Assembly: GCF_008923205.2 (NCBI RefSeq)
Contig: NZ_WBMS02000007.1
Coordinates: 186,001-250,000 of the forward strand
Length of the DNA stretch: 64,000 bases
Reading direction: 5' to 3'
Origin: Actinomadura physcomitrii
Lineage (GTDB): Bacteria; Actinomycetota; Actinomycetes; Streptosporangiales; Streptosporangiaceae
Shown here one piece after another: positions 1 through 9,800 of the stretch. The position numbers were made by a program, and so were the translations under genes. Position 1 is the first letter of the stretch. Every line of letters starts with the position of its first letter. The notes under the pieces are model-generated. The model saw nothing but the letters and a program-made list of their open reading frames with translations. It did no database searches and was not told the origin of the DNA.

Positions 1-308
1 ACCAGGTCCGGCTGCTGGCCGCCGAGCTCGGCGAGCACGGCATCCGCGTCAACGGCGTCAACCCCGACGGCGTCGTCCGCGGCTCCGGCATCTTCGCCGG
101 CGGCTGGGGCGCCAAGCGCGCCGCCGTCTACGGAGTCGAGGAGGACAAGCTCGGCGAGTTCTACGCCCAGCGGACGCTACTCAAGCGCGAGGTGCTGCCC
201 GAGCACGTCGCGGCCGCCGTCTTCGCCCTCACCGGCGGGGACCTGACCCACACCACCGGACTGCACATCCCCGTGGACGCCGGAGTCGCCGCAGCCTTCC
301 TGCGCTGA
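1..308 (+). CDS. rhaD: Bifunctional rhamnulose-1-phosphate aldolase / short-chain dehydrogenase, C-terminal end (partial)
   Basis: The gene enters from the left edge and codons run from base 3 to the TGA at 306-308. The last 101 residues read as the end of a short-chain dehydrogenase: GIRVNGVNPDGVV (strand and loop after the active site), a loop with FAGGWGAKRAA, then RTLLKREVLPEHVAAAVFAL and the closing TTGLHIPVDAGVAAAFLR. This ending is characteristic of the two-domain actinobacterial enzymes that join a class II rhamnulose-1-phosphate aldolase to an L-lactaldehyde dehydrogenase, the last steps of L-rhamnose catabolism. The aldolase half lies outside the window, so the bifunctional assignment is by family resemblance. 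Its place directly before the rhamnosidase genes agrees with a rhamnose-use locus. Confidence 0.85.
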   Translation, partial: QVRLLAAELGEHGIRVNGVNPDGVVRGSGIFAGGWGAKRAAVYGVEEDKLGEFYAQRTLLKREVLPEHVAAAVFALTGGDLTHTTGLHIPVDAGVAAAFLR

Positions 309-372
309 CTCCCCGCGCCGACCCGCCGTTCCCGGACGGAGTTCGGGCCGGCGGCCCGGACCGCGCGCCGGC

Positions 373-394
373 GCCCGGCACTCCACTGCCGGGC
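373..394. terminator. Hairpin after the rhaD-type gene
   Basis: GCCCGGCA and its perfect complement TGCCGGGC flank the loop CTCCAC, and the stem extends three more pairs after a one-base bulge. There is no T tract, as is usual in high-GC actinomycetes. It sits 65 bp past the rhaD stop and about 80 bp before the next gene, so it may end rhamnose-catabolic transcription ahead of the glycosidase operon. The surrounding 164-bp gap (309-472) shows no clear promoter. Confidence 0.5.
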
Positions 395-472
395 CGCCGC
401 GCCGTCCCCACCGGGGCCGCCGGCCTTCCCTCCATGGGCCCGCTCGACCAAGGTGAACCCGAAGGGACAACG

Positions 473-2998
473 ATGAACCCGGGTAAGAAGTTCGCACGAG
501 CACACGTGTCCGCCGTCACCTCCCTCACCCTCGCCGCCGCCGCGCTCGTCGCCGTCCCCGCCGGCGCCGCGTCCGCCTCCGCTCCCGACCCGCTCGGCCT
601 TCCGTCGCTGTCGCGCGCGGGCCGCTACGTCCTCGCGCCGTCCGGCCGGACGGTCCGTCCCGCCAGGGCGGCGGAGGCGTACGGGCTCAACGGCGACTAC
701 GTGTCCGCCGACTCCGCCGCGTCCGAGACCGGCGGCCACGGCCTGGAGCCCGGGGCGTCCACCACCGGCAAGGCGGACGGCGTCATGGTCCGCCAGTCCG
801 GCACCGGGGCCGGTGCGGGCTTCGCCTACACGATGCGCGGCGGGCCCGGCCCGGTGACGCTGCGGGTCGAGGAGGCCGGCAGCGCGACCGCCCACTACGA
901 CGTGCTGGTGAACGGCACGGTCGTCCACGAGCGCAAGCCCGACCCCGAGCAGGCCGGCGTGTGGAGCGGCGACAAGGACGGCCTCGTCCACTACGAGGTG
1001 GACGTCCCCGCGCGGGTCGCCGGATCGTCCGGAGTGATCAAGGTCGAGTTCCGCAACGCCGACGACCCCGGGCAGGGCGCCCGCATCCACGCCGTCTGGA
1101 CGCTCGCGCAGCACGGCCGCGCGTCCGCCGCCCCCTACGGAGCCGCCGTGCACGACCCGGCGGGAGCGTTCCACGGAGGCACGACCACGCTCTCCTCCAA
1201 CGAGTACGGCCGCCCCTACGCCATCTACGACTTCGGCAAGGAGGTCGGCGGGCAGGTCCAGGTGACCGCCGACGTCCGCAAGGGCACGCCGAAGCTCGGC
1301 CTGGCGTTCAGCGAGAGCGACCAGTACCTCACCACCGCGTCCGACTACAGCCAGGACCCCGTCGGCCTCGCCACCGAGACCCACTACCTCGACACCAAGG
1401 CCGGGCGCACCGCGATGACCGACCCGGTCATCCGCGGCGGGTTCCGCTACCTGATGGTGTTCCTGGACGGCCCCGGCGAGGTGCGCCTGTCGGACCTGCG
1501 GCTGAAGTTCACCGCCGACCCCGCCAACCCCGACCTCGACGGGTACAAGGGCGCGTTCCTGTCCAGCGACGACACCTTGAACCGGCTCTGGTACGCGGGC
1601 GCCTACACCGTCCAGATGGCGACGATCGACCCGAAGACCGGCCGCCCCTACCCGGGGCAGGAGGGCCCGGTCCGCAACGACGCGATCATCGGCGAGGGCG
1701 ACAGCGTCATCAGCGACGGCGCCAAGCGCGACCGCATGATCTGGGGTGGCGACAACGCCGTCTCCGACCCGGTGTCCTACCTGACCACCGGGCAGAGCGA
1801 CCCCGCCGCCAACGCCATCGCGTTCATGGCGAAGGGGCAGTCGCCACAGGGCCAGATCCCCGGCCTCTACCTGACCGACAAGCTCGGCTACAACATGGGC
1901 TGGGGCGAGTACGCGGCCTGGTGGGTCAACAACTACTGGACGCACTACCTCTACACCGGCGACAAGGCGTTCTTCGACAAGTGGTACGACGCCATGAAGA
2001 AGAACGTCGCGTGGATGCAGTCGAAGGTCGGCTCCGACGGGCTGCTCGACATGAAGGGCGCGGGCGGCACCTGGGGCTACGGCAACGAGGGCAAGGGCAC
2101 CTACGTCACGTCCCTGTACGTGCACGTGCTGGGGCAGGCGGCGCAGGCCGCCGAGGCGCAGGGCGACGCGGCGCTCGCCAAGACCTACCGCGACGCCGCC
2201 GCCCGCACCGCCAAGGCCGTCAACGACAACCTCTGGGATCCGGCCGCCGGCGCCTACAAGGTCGGACCGACCGACGCGAACCACCCGCAGGACGGCAACG
2301 CGATGGCGGTCGTCGCCGGAGTCGCCACCGGAGACCGCGCGAAGTCGGTGCTGAAGTTCTTCGGCGACCGGCTCGCCGACCCGCACGGCGACCTGACCGT
2401 GGACAAGGCCGGCGGAGTGGTGCCCCGGTACATCAGCCCGTTCGTGTCCGGCCAGTCGCTGCTGGCGTACGCCTCGCAGGGCGACATGGCCGGCGCGATG
2501 TCCGTCCTCGGCCGCACCTGGTACCCGATGCTCGGCAAGGACACGCCCGGCACCCTCTGGGAGAACGTCAGCACCGCCGGCGCGCCGCAGCTCGGCTCCT
2601 ACACCAGCCTCTCGCACGGCTGGGCCGCCTCGCCGACCTCGTTCCTCACCAACCAGGTCCTCGGCGTCACGCCGACGTCCGGCGGGTTCTCGACGTTCAC
2701 CGTCCTCCCGCACCCGGCGAGCGGGCTGAGCTGGGCGGAGGGCAGGGTGCCGACGCCGCGCGGCGACATCACCGCCGCCTGGAAGCAGCGCGGCAGGACC
2801 TTCACGCTGCGCGTCGCCGCGCCCGGCGGCACGACAGCCACGGCGGGGGTGCCCGCGTCCGGCGCGTCCGAGGTCCGCGTGAACGGCTCGGTCGTCTGGC
2901 GGAACGGCACCGCCGTGAAACCGGGCGTGACCGTCCGCGACGGTCTCGTGCAGGTGCCGGGGCTGACCGGCTCGTCCGTCCTGACCGCCTCTCGCTGA
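473..2998 (+). CDS. Secreted GH78-type alpha-L-rhamnosidase (DGAKRDR subgroup)
   Basis: 841 residues, predicted to remove terminal alpha-L-rhamnose from a glycan outside the cell. The ATG at 473 has GAAGGGA six bases upstream and is followed by a Sec-type signal peptide (about residues 1-37, ending in ASAS). The frame is also open to an ATG at 434, but that start lacks a ribosome site and would bury the signal peptide. Mature protein: a conserved RYVLAPSGRTVRPAR strand near residue 50, an extra beta-sandwich at about 80-210 that the two sister proteins lack, then a six-hairpin catalytic domain from about 350. The acidic loop DGAKRDRMIWGGD places D415, D420 and D427 at the three catalytic-loop positions of GH78. 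E697 (TLWENV) corresponds to the general base. Note D420 where classical enzymes have Glu. First gene of the operon; exact substrate unknown. Confidence 0.82.
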   Translation: MNPGKKFARAHVSAVTSLTLAAAALVAVPAGAASASAPDPLGLPSLSRAGRYVLAPSGRTVRPARAAEAYGLNGDYVSADSAASETGGHGLEPGASTTGKADGVMVRQSGTGAGAGFAYTMRGGPGPVTLRVEEAGSATAHYDVLVNGTVVHERKPDPEQAGVWSGDKDGLVHYEVDVPARVAGSSGVIKVEFRNADDPGQGARIHAVWTLAQHGRASAAPYGAAVHDPAGAFHGGTTTLSSNEYGRPYAIYDFGKEVGGQVQVTADVRKGTPKLGLAFSESDQYLTTASDYSQDPVGLATETHYLDTKAGRTAMTDPVIRGGFRYLMVFLDGPGEVRLSDLRLKFTADPANPDLDGYKGAFLSSDDTLNRLWYAGAYTVQMATIDPKTGRPYPGQEGPVRNDAIIGEGDSVISDGAKRDRMIWGGDNAVSDPVSYLTTGQSDPAANAIAFMAKGQSPQGQIPGLYLTDKLGYNMGWGEYAAWWVNNYWTHYLYTGDKAFFDKWYDAMKKNVAWMQSKVGSDGLLDMKGAGGTWGYGNEGKGTYVTSLYVHVLGQAAQAAEAQGDAALAKTYRDAAARTAKAVNDNLWDPAAGAYKVGPTDANHPQDGNAMAVVAGVATGDRAKSVLKFFGDRLADPHGDLTVDKAGGVVPRYISPFVSGQSLLAYASQGDMAGAMSVLGRTWYPMLGKDTPGTLWENVSTAGAPQLGSYTSLSHGWAASPTSFLTNQVLGVTPTSGGFSTFTVLPHPASGLSWAEGRVPTPRGDITAAWKQRGRTFTLRVAAPGGTTATAGVPASGASEVRVNGSVVWRNGTAVKPGVTVRDGLVQVPGLTGSSVLTASR

Positions 2999-3010
2999 CC
3001 TGGAGTGATG

Positions 3011-5212
3011 ATGGTTCCCCCCACCCCTCGCCGCGCGCTCGCCCGCGCCGCCGTCGCCGCGGCCCTGGCGGTGTCGGGCACGGCCGCCCTCGCCCTGCCC
3101 GCCTCGGCGTCCCCGCGCGGCCCCTGGCAGGACGCCTCCTACACCCCGCACCACGGCCAGTGGCGCCCGTACGTGCTGTCGCCGTCGAGCCGCACCGTCC
3201 GGCCCGTCAAGGTCTACAAGGCCGACCCGCGCCAGGGCCGCATCGACGGGTCGCCGGACGCGGCGCTGCGCGACGGCGGCGGCTCGGTCCGGCTCACCGG
3301 CGCCGCCGACCGCGCCGGCTCCCCGCTGCTGGTCATCGACTTCGGCAAGGAGGTCGCCGGGCACCTGAAGGTCCGGGTGAAGGGCGCGTCGTCCACGCCG
3401 CCGAAGCTGCGCGCCTGCTTCTCCGAGTCGATCCAGTACGCCGCGCTGACCCCGGACGCCAACGACGGCGAAGGCAAGATCGCACCGGGCTGCGACACCG
3501 CCAACATCTGGAACGGCTTCCCCGGCCAGCCCTACACGCAGGACACCGACAGCCACGCCCTGCCGCTCGACGGAGTGAAGCTCCCCGCGACGATCCGCGA
3601 CGGCGCCCTGCGCGGCGGGTTCCGCTACGCGACGCTGTTCCTCGACGGCCCCGGGACCGTCGACATCGACGGCGTGTCCGTCGACTTCACCGCCGCCCCG
3701 AACCAGCGCGACCTCGACGGCTACCAGGGCCACTTCCTGTCCAGCGACAACGAGCTGAACAAGATCTGGTACGCGGGCGCCTACACCGTGCAGGTGGACA
3801 CCGGCGCGTCCAACACCGCCAAGAGCTGGCCCTACGCCTCCGGCGAGGGCGACCACGCGGACGCGCAGGTCCCGCACGCCGACCCGGGCAAGTCCGTCAT
3901 CTTCGACGGCGGCAAGCGCGACCGGATCGTCTGGCAGGGCGACCTCGCCGTGCAGGCGCCCGTCACCTACCTGTCCACGAACGACCTGGAGGCGGTCGAC
4001 AACTCGCTGTCGTCACTGGCCGCCCAGCAGCTCCCGGACGGGTTCATGCCCGCCGAGAGCCAGGTCGGCCAGCACAACGCCGACGAGCTGCGGACCTACG
4101 GCGAGTACGTCACCTGGTTCGTCAACAACATGTACGAGCACTGGCTCTACACCGGCGACCGCGCCTACCTCGACAAGTGGTGGCCGCAGCTGACCAAGGC
4201 GACGGCCTGGCTGGAGTCGGTCCGCGCGCAGGACGACCAGGGCCTCATCGCGTTCGGCGCCGCCGGCTCCTGCGGCCACTACGGCTACTCCGACTGCGGC
4301 CACGAGACCTACGTCAACGCCCTGTACGCGCGCAACCTCACGCAGATGGCCGCGATGGCGAAGGCGCGCGGCGACGCGCCGGCCGCCGCGACCTACGGCG
4401 ACCGGTCCGCGACCGTCAAGAAGGCGATCAACGACCAGCTGTGGGACGAGCAGGCGGGCGCCTACCGGCTGTCGCGCGAGATCCCCGGCGCCTACCCGCA
4501 GGACGCCAACGCCACGGCCGTCCTGACCGGCGTCGCCGGCGGCGACCGCGCCACCCGCGCCCTCGCCTACCTGCGCAAGAACAACTGGTCGCAGTACGGG
4601 TCGCTGACCGTCGCGCAGTCCACCCCGAACGCGAGCCTGCCGCCGTTCTACGCGCCGCTGCCCAGCTCGTTCGAGTCCGACGCGCGCCTGGACACCGGCG
4701 ACGCGTCCGGCCTCGACCTGATCCGGACGTTCTGGGGCCACCAGCTCGGCCAGGACCCCGGCTCGACGTTCTGGGAGCACATGCAGCCGGACGGCACCCC
4801 GAACCTCAAGCAGTTCTCCAGCCTCGCGCACGGCTGGGCGAGCGGCCCGACGATCACGCTCACCACCCGCGTCCTCGGCGTCCGGCCGACCGGCCCCGGC
4901 TACTCGTCCTGGGCGGTCGTCCCGTTCGCCGGCGGCCTGGCGTGGGCCGAAGGGACCGTCCCGACGCCGCACGGCGCCATCGCCGCGTCGTGGCGGGCGA
5001 CCGGGGGCACGTTCCGGCTGGAGGTCACCGCGCCGCGCGGCACGTCCGGCCGCCTCGCCGTCCCGGTCACCGCGTCGACGTCCCGCGTCACCCTCGACGG
5101 CCGGACGGTCTGGGCGGACGGCAAGGCCACCGCGCGAGGCGTGACCGGCGACGGGAAGTACGTGTACGTGGACGGCGCGCCGTCAGGCCGCCACACCCTG
5201 ACAGCCGAATAG
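3011..5212 (+). CDS. Secreted GH78-type alpha-L-rhamnosidase (DGGKRDR subgroup)
   Basis: 733 residues. Three possible starts lie in a row (GTG 3005, ATG 3008, ATG 3011). The GGAG at 3002-3005 is best spaced for the last, giving MVPPTPRRALARAAVAAALA, a signal peptide ending ALPASA. It starts 12 bases after the previous stop. The mature N-terminus repeats the RPYVLSPSSRTVRPVKVY strand of its neighbour, followed by a beta-sandwich and a six-hairpin barrel. The active-site loop DGGKRDRIVWQGD gives D299, D304 and D311, and E589 (TFWEHM) fits the general base. It is shorter than the preceding paralogue because the extra sandwich domain is missing. Expected to cleave alpha-L-rhamnosides; the linkage it prefers cannot be read from sequence. 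Confidence 0.82.
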   Translation: MVPPTPRRALARAAVAAALAVSGTAALALPASASPRGPWQDASYTPHHGQWRPYVLSPSSRTVRPVKVYKADPRQGRIDGSPDAALRDGGGSVRLTGAADRAGSPLLVIDFGKEVAGHLKVRVKGASSTPPKLRACFSESIQYAALTPDANDGEGKIAPGCDTANIWNGFPGQPYTQDTDSHALPLDGVKLPATIRDGALRGGFRYATLFLDGPGTVDIDGVSVDFTAAPNQRDLDGYQGHFLSSDNELNKIWYAGAYTVQVDTGASNTAKSWPYASGEGDHADAQVPHADPGKSVIFDGGKRDRIVWQGDLAVQAPVTYLSTNDLEAVDNSLSSLAAQQLPDGFMPAESQVGQHNADELRTYGEYVTWFVNNMYEHWLYTGDRAYLDKWWPQLTKATAWLESVRAQDDQGLIAFGAAGSCGHYGYSDCGHETYVNALYARNLTQMAAMAKARGDAPAAATYGDRSATVKKAINDQLWDEQAGAYRLSREIPGAYPQDANATAVLTGVAGGDRATRALAYLRKNNWSQYGSLTVAQSTPNASLPPFYAPLPSSFESDARLDTGDASGLDLIRTFWGHQLGQDPGSTFWEHMQPDGTPNLKQFSSLAHGWASGPTITLTTRVLGVRPTGPGYSSWAVVPFAGGLAWAEGTVPTPHGAIAASWRATGGTFRLEVTAPRGTSGRLAVPVTASTSRVTLDGRTVWADGKATARGVTGDGKYVYVDGAPSGRHTLTAE

Positions 5213-5227
5213 CAGGAAGGAACAGGT

Positions 5228-6646
5228 ATGACAGGCAACACCGGGGCGCCGCCCGTGAAGGTCGGCCTCGTGGCCGGCGGGCTCGGCGCGTACTGGCCGC
5301 AGTTCCCCGACCTGCTGCCGCAGCTGAAGCGGTCGGCGGAGCGGGTGTCGGAGCGGATGCGCGGGCTCGGCGCCGAGGTGGTCGACGTCGGGTTCATCTC
5401 CGACGCGCAGGAGGGCGCGGCGGCGGCCGAGAAGCTGCGCGCGGCGGGCTGCGACATCATCGTCGGGTTCCTCACCACCTACATGACCGCGACGATGCTG
5501 GTCCCCGTCGCGCAGCGGGCCGACGCCCCGGTGCTGCTGATCAACCTGCAGCCGTCCGAGTCGATGGACCACGCCACGTTCGACACCGGGCAGTGGCTCG
5601 CCTACTGCGGCGCGTGCCCGCTGCCGGAGATGGCGAACGCGTTCGCGCGGTGCGGCATCCCGTTCCGGTCCGTCTCCGGGTTCCTGGAGGACGAGCGGGC
5701 CTGGGCGAAGATCGGCCGCTGGGTGCGGGCCGCCGGGGTCCGGGCGGCGCTGCGCCGCGGCCGGCACGGGCTCATGGGCCACCTGTACCCCGGCATGCTG
5801 GACGTCTCCACCGACCTGACGCTGGTCAGCGCGAACTTCGGCGGGCACGTCGAGGTGCTGGAGTTCGACGACCTGCGCGTCCGGGTGGAGAAGGTCACCG
5901 ACGCCGAGGCGGCCGCGAAGAAGGCCGAGGCGGAGAAGATCTTCGAGCTGGACGCCTCCGTCAACGACGACGACCTCACCTGGGCGGCGCGGGTGTCGGC
6001 GGGCCTGGACCGGCTCGTCGAGGACTTCGAGCTGGACAGCCTCGCCTACTACCACCGGGGCCTGGACGGCGAGATCCACGAGCGGCTCGGCGCCGGGATG
6101 ATCCTCGGCGCGTCGCTGCTCACCGCCCGCGGCGTCCCGGCGGCCGGCGAGTACGAGCTGCGCACCTCGCTCGCCATGCTGATCGCCGACCGGCTCGGCG
6201 CGGGCGGCTCGTTCACCGAGCTGCAGGCGCTCGACTTCCACCGGGGGCACGTCGAGATGGGCCACGACGGGCCCGCGCACCTGGCGATCAGCGCCCGCCG
6301 CCCGCTGCTGCGCGGCCTCGGCGTCTACCACGGCAAGCGCGGCTACGGCGTGTCCGTGGAGTTCGACGTCAAGCACGGCCCGGTCACCGCGTTCGGGATC
6401 ATCCAGCGCCGCGACGGCCGGTTCGCGTTCGTCGCGTCCGAGGGCGAGACCGTGGACGGCCCGCTGCTGCAGATCGGCAACACCACCTCCCGCGTGGACT
6501 TCGGCTGCGACCCCGGCGAATGGGTCGACGCCTGGAGCGCCACCGGCATCTCCCACCACTGGGCCCTCGGCACCGGCCACCGGATCGCCGACCTGAAGGC
6601 CCTCGCCGACCTCCTGGAGATCGAACTGGTCACCGTGAACCCCTGA
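5228..6646 (+). CDS. L-arabinose/L-fucose isomerase family protein (AraA-type fold)
   Basis: 472 residues, the only protein of the glycosidase locus without a signal peptide, so cytoplasmic. Family members interconvert aldoses and ketoses using Mn2+ or a similar metal. All four metal/catalytic positions known in E. coli AraA have counterparts: E308 (AAGEYELRTS), E331 (GGSFTELQ), H346 (EMGHDGP) and H443 or H444 (ISHHWALGTG). The N-terminal half (KVGLVAGGLGAYWPQF; IIVGFLTTYMTATML) matches the substrate-side Rossmann domain. The start at 5228 follows AGGAAGGAACAGGT. Overall identity to true AraA looks low, so the substrate is open: L-arabinose freed by the GH127 enzyme of the locus, or another deoxy or C5 sugar. 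Upstream RhaD implies that L-rhamnose already has its own isomerase nearby. Confidence 0.75.
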   Translation: MTGNTGAPPVKVGLVAGGLGAYWPQFPDLLPQLKRSAERVSERMRGLGAEVVDVGFISDAQEGAAAAEKLRAAGCDIIVGFLTTYMTATMLVPVAQRADAPVLLINLQPSESMDHATFDTGQWLAYCGACPLPEMANAFARCGIPFRSVSGFLEDERAWAKIGRWVRAAGVRAALRRGRHGLMGHLYPGMLDVSTDLTLVSANFGGHVEVLEFDDLRVRVEKVTDAEAAAKKAEAEKIFELDASVNDDDLTWAARVSAGLDRLVEDFELDSLAYYHRGLDGEIHERLGAGMILGASLLTARGVPAAGEYELRTSLAMLIADRLGAGGSFTELQALDFHRGHVEMGHDGPAHLAISARRPLLRGLGVYHGKRGYGVSVEFDVKHGPVTAFGIIQRRDGRFAFVASEGETVDGPLLQIGNTTSRVDFGCDPGEWVDAWSATGISHHWALGTGHRIADLKALADLLEIELVTVNP

Positions 6647-6838
6647 CGACCACGACCCTGACGGACTCGAACTCTCACTAGGCGCGATCGGGGGATCCGT
6701 CCCTAGGCGATGACGGGCGCAGGCCCGCGACCGTGCGCTCCCGCCCGCACGGCCACGGGCTCTGTTCCGCATGCCCGGAAACGGACGACGCGCCGTCCCT
6801 CCCACCCCACAGCGCACCTGCGAGAGGACGCCCCGTCC

Positions 6839-9800
6839 ATGCGCACCATCCCCCCACCCCTGCACACCTTCTACCGCGCGGCGCTGCCCGCGGCGCTCGT
6901 TTCCCTGCTGGTCGGGGCCGCGTTCACGGTTCCGGCGCGCGCGGACGCGGCCGGGCTGAGCGCCTTCGGGCTGCGCACCGACGCGCTCGACGACCCGCTC
7001 GGCATCGACGACACCGCGCCGGCGCTGAGCTGGCGGCTCACCGCGCCCGGACACGGCGCGGCGCAGGCCGCCTACCAGGTCGAGGCCGCCACCTCCCGGG
7101 ACGGGCTCGGCCGCGCCGACCTGTGGGACTCCGGCAAGGTGCCGTCAAGCGCCGCGAACGCCGTCTACCGGGGCGCGGCGCTCACCTCCCGCCGCCAGGT
7201 GTGGTGGCGGGTCCGGGTCTGGGACGGCTCCGGGCGGGCGTCCGCCTGGAGCCGCCCGGCCCGGTTCGAGATGGGCCTGCTCGGCAAGGACGACTGGTCC
7301 GCGAAGTGGATCACCGACGACCGGTGGCTGAACCGGGCGCCGAGCCCCGTCACGGTCGCGCTGCCCGCCGGGACGAAGGCCCGCTACCTGCGGGTCGACG
7401 TGTCCAAGCTGGGCCTGCCGATCATCGAGGGCGGGTCGCTGCTGTCCCGGCTGCAGCTCGCCGAGATCGAGGCGCTCGACCCGTCGGGGACGAACGTGGC
7501 GAAGGGCGCGGCCGTCACCGCGTCCGAGGTCCGCGAGTACCCGGGCAAGTGGATGCCGGAGTTCCTCACCGACGGGTCGCTCACCACGCAGAAGGCGCCG
7601 TTCGGGTACACCAGCAACGCCTACGGGTCGCAGGACCCCGGGCACCACATCTGGCTGCAGCTCGACCTCGGCGCCGCCAAGGACGTCGCGTCGGTGAAGC
7701 TCTACCCGCGCACCGACGTGATGACGAGCGACGGGAAGACCCCGAACTTCCCCGTCGACTACACCGTGCAGACCTCGGACGCCGCGGACGGCCCGTTCAC
7801 GGTCGTCAAGACCGTCACCGGCCAGGTCCCGCCGCCCGCCTACCAGACGTCGATGCCCGCGCTGCCGCTGCTGGCGCGGCAGTTCTCGCTGAAGGACACC
7901 GTCCGGTCGGCGCGGCTGTACATCACCGCGCTCGGCATCTACGACGCGACCATCAACGGCGAGCCGGTCGGCGACGCCGTCCTCGAACCGCCGAACACCG
8001 ACTACAAGAAGCGGGTCGAGTACGCGGCCTACGACGTGACGAGGCTGCTGCGGCGCGGCGGCAACGCGATCGGCGTCCGGCTCGGCAACGGCACCTACAA
8101 CGTCGCCGCGACCAGCGACCGCTACACCAAGTACGTCGGCGCGCAGGGGGCGCCGAAGCTGCTCGCGCAGCTGGAGGTCACCCTCAAGGACGGCACGACC
8201 GCGCGGATCGCGACCGACGGGTCCTGGCGGACCGACCTCGGGCCCACCACGTCCAGCCAGTGGTACGGCGGCGAGGACGAGGACGCGCGGCTCGCGCAGA
8301 AGGGCTGGGACGGGCCGTCCGCCGACCTCGCGTCGTGGAAGCCGGCCGCCGAGGCGCCCGACCCGGGGATCGCGCTGACCGCGCGGATGTCCCCGGCGAT
8401 CGTCCCGGTCGGCTCGCGCAAGACCGTCAAGGTCACGCACCCGGAGAAGGACACCTACGTCTTCGACCTCGGCGAGAACATCGTCGGGTGGCCCGAGCTG
8501 CGGGTGCGCGGCAGGCGCGGCGAGAAGCTGACGATCAAGCCGGGGGAGCGGCTCGGCGCGGACGGCCTCGTCGAGCAGGGCACGATGATCGCCGGCGGCG
8601 CGCAGAACCCGCCGGTCATGGACACCTACACCTTCGCGGGCACCGGCACCGAGACCTGGCACCCCCGGTTCGTCTACCACGGTTTCCGCTACGTCCAGAT
8701 CAGCGGCCTGGACGCGGCGCCGTCCGCGGGCACCGTGAGCGCGGAGATCCTGCGCGCCGGGAACGCCTCCGCCGGCTCGTTCACCAGCTCCGACCTGCTG
8801 CTGAACGGCATCCACAAGATCATCGACCGGGCCGTCCAGGGCAACATGATGTCGATCCTCACCGACTGCCCGGACCGGGAGAAGCTCGGCTGGCTCGAGG
8901 AGGACCAGCTCGTCCAGGGCTCGATCACCCGCGGGTACGACGTCGCCGCCTACTACCCGGCGCTGCTGCGGAACATGGCCGAGGCGCAGACGTCCACCGG
9001 GCTCGTCCCCGACATCGCGCCCGCGTACACGACGTTCTCCGGCGGCGTCTGGGACGACCCGAACTGGGGCAGCGCGATCATCCTGTCCGCCTGGCAGCAT
9101 TACACGACCTACGGGGACAGCAAGCCGCTGCGCGAGTTCTACCCGAACATGCAGCGGTACCTGGACTACCTGACGTCCAAGGCGAAGGGGAACCTGCTCG
9201 ACTACGGCCTCGGCGACTGGGCCGCCGTCGACAAGACCACCCCGGTCGGCGTCGCCGCGACCTACGGCTACCAGCGCAGCGCCACCGCGCTCGCCAAGAT
9301 CGCCGAGCTGCTCGGCAAGGACGGCGACGCGGCGAAGTACACCAAGCTCGCCGGCGACATCGCCGCCGCGTTCAACGCCAAGTACCTCGACACGACCGAG
9401 CACACCTACGGGTCGGGCAGCCAGGCAGGCGACGCGTTCGCGCTCGACCTCGGCATCGTCCCCGCCGACCAGAGGCAGGCCGTCCTCGACCACCTCGTCT
9501 CGACGATCAAGAACGACGGCTACCACCTGACGGTCGGGGAGATCGCGCTGCCGTCGGTGTTCCGGACGCTGTCGGCGGCGGGCCGCGACGACGTCGTCCT
9601 CGCCGTCGCGCAGCAGGTCACGAACCCCGGCTACGGGTACCAGGTGGTGCACGGCGCGACCTCGCTCACCGAGTACTGGGACGGCCCGACCGGCTACGGC
9701 TCGCAGAACCACTTCATGCTCGGCGCGATCGACGAGTGGTTCGGCGCGGGCCTCGCCGGGATCCGGCAGGCCGACGGCTCCGTCGCCTACGACAAGCTCG

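Noticed and set aside
161..3877. A 1238-codon open frame on the - strand across the first rhamnosidase genes
   Set aside because: Arg/Ala/Gly/Val-rich translation without domains; it is the shadow of GC-rich third codon positions of the + strand genes.
6647..6838. CTAGGCG(C)GAT repeats and a TTCCG-N6-CGGAA pair before the large GH78 gene
   Set aside because: Imperfect or too short to call an operator or promoter.
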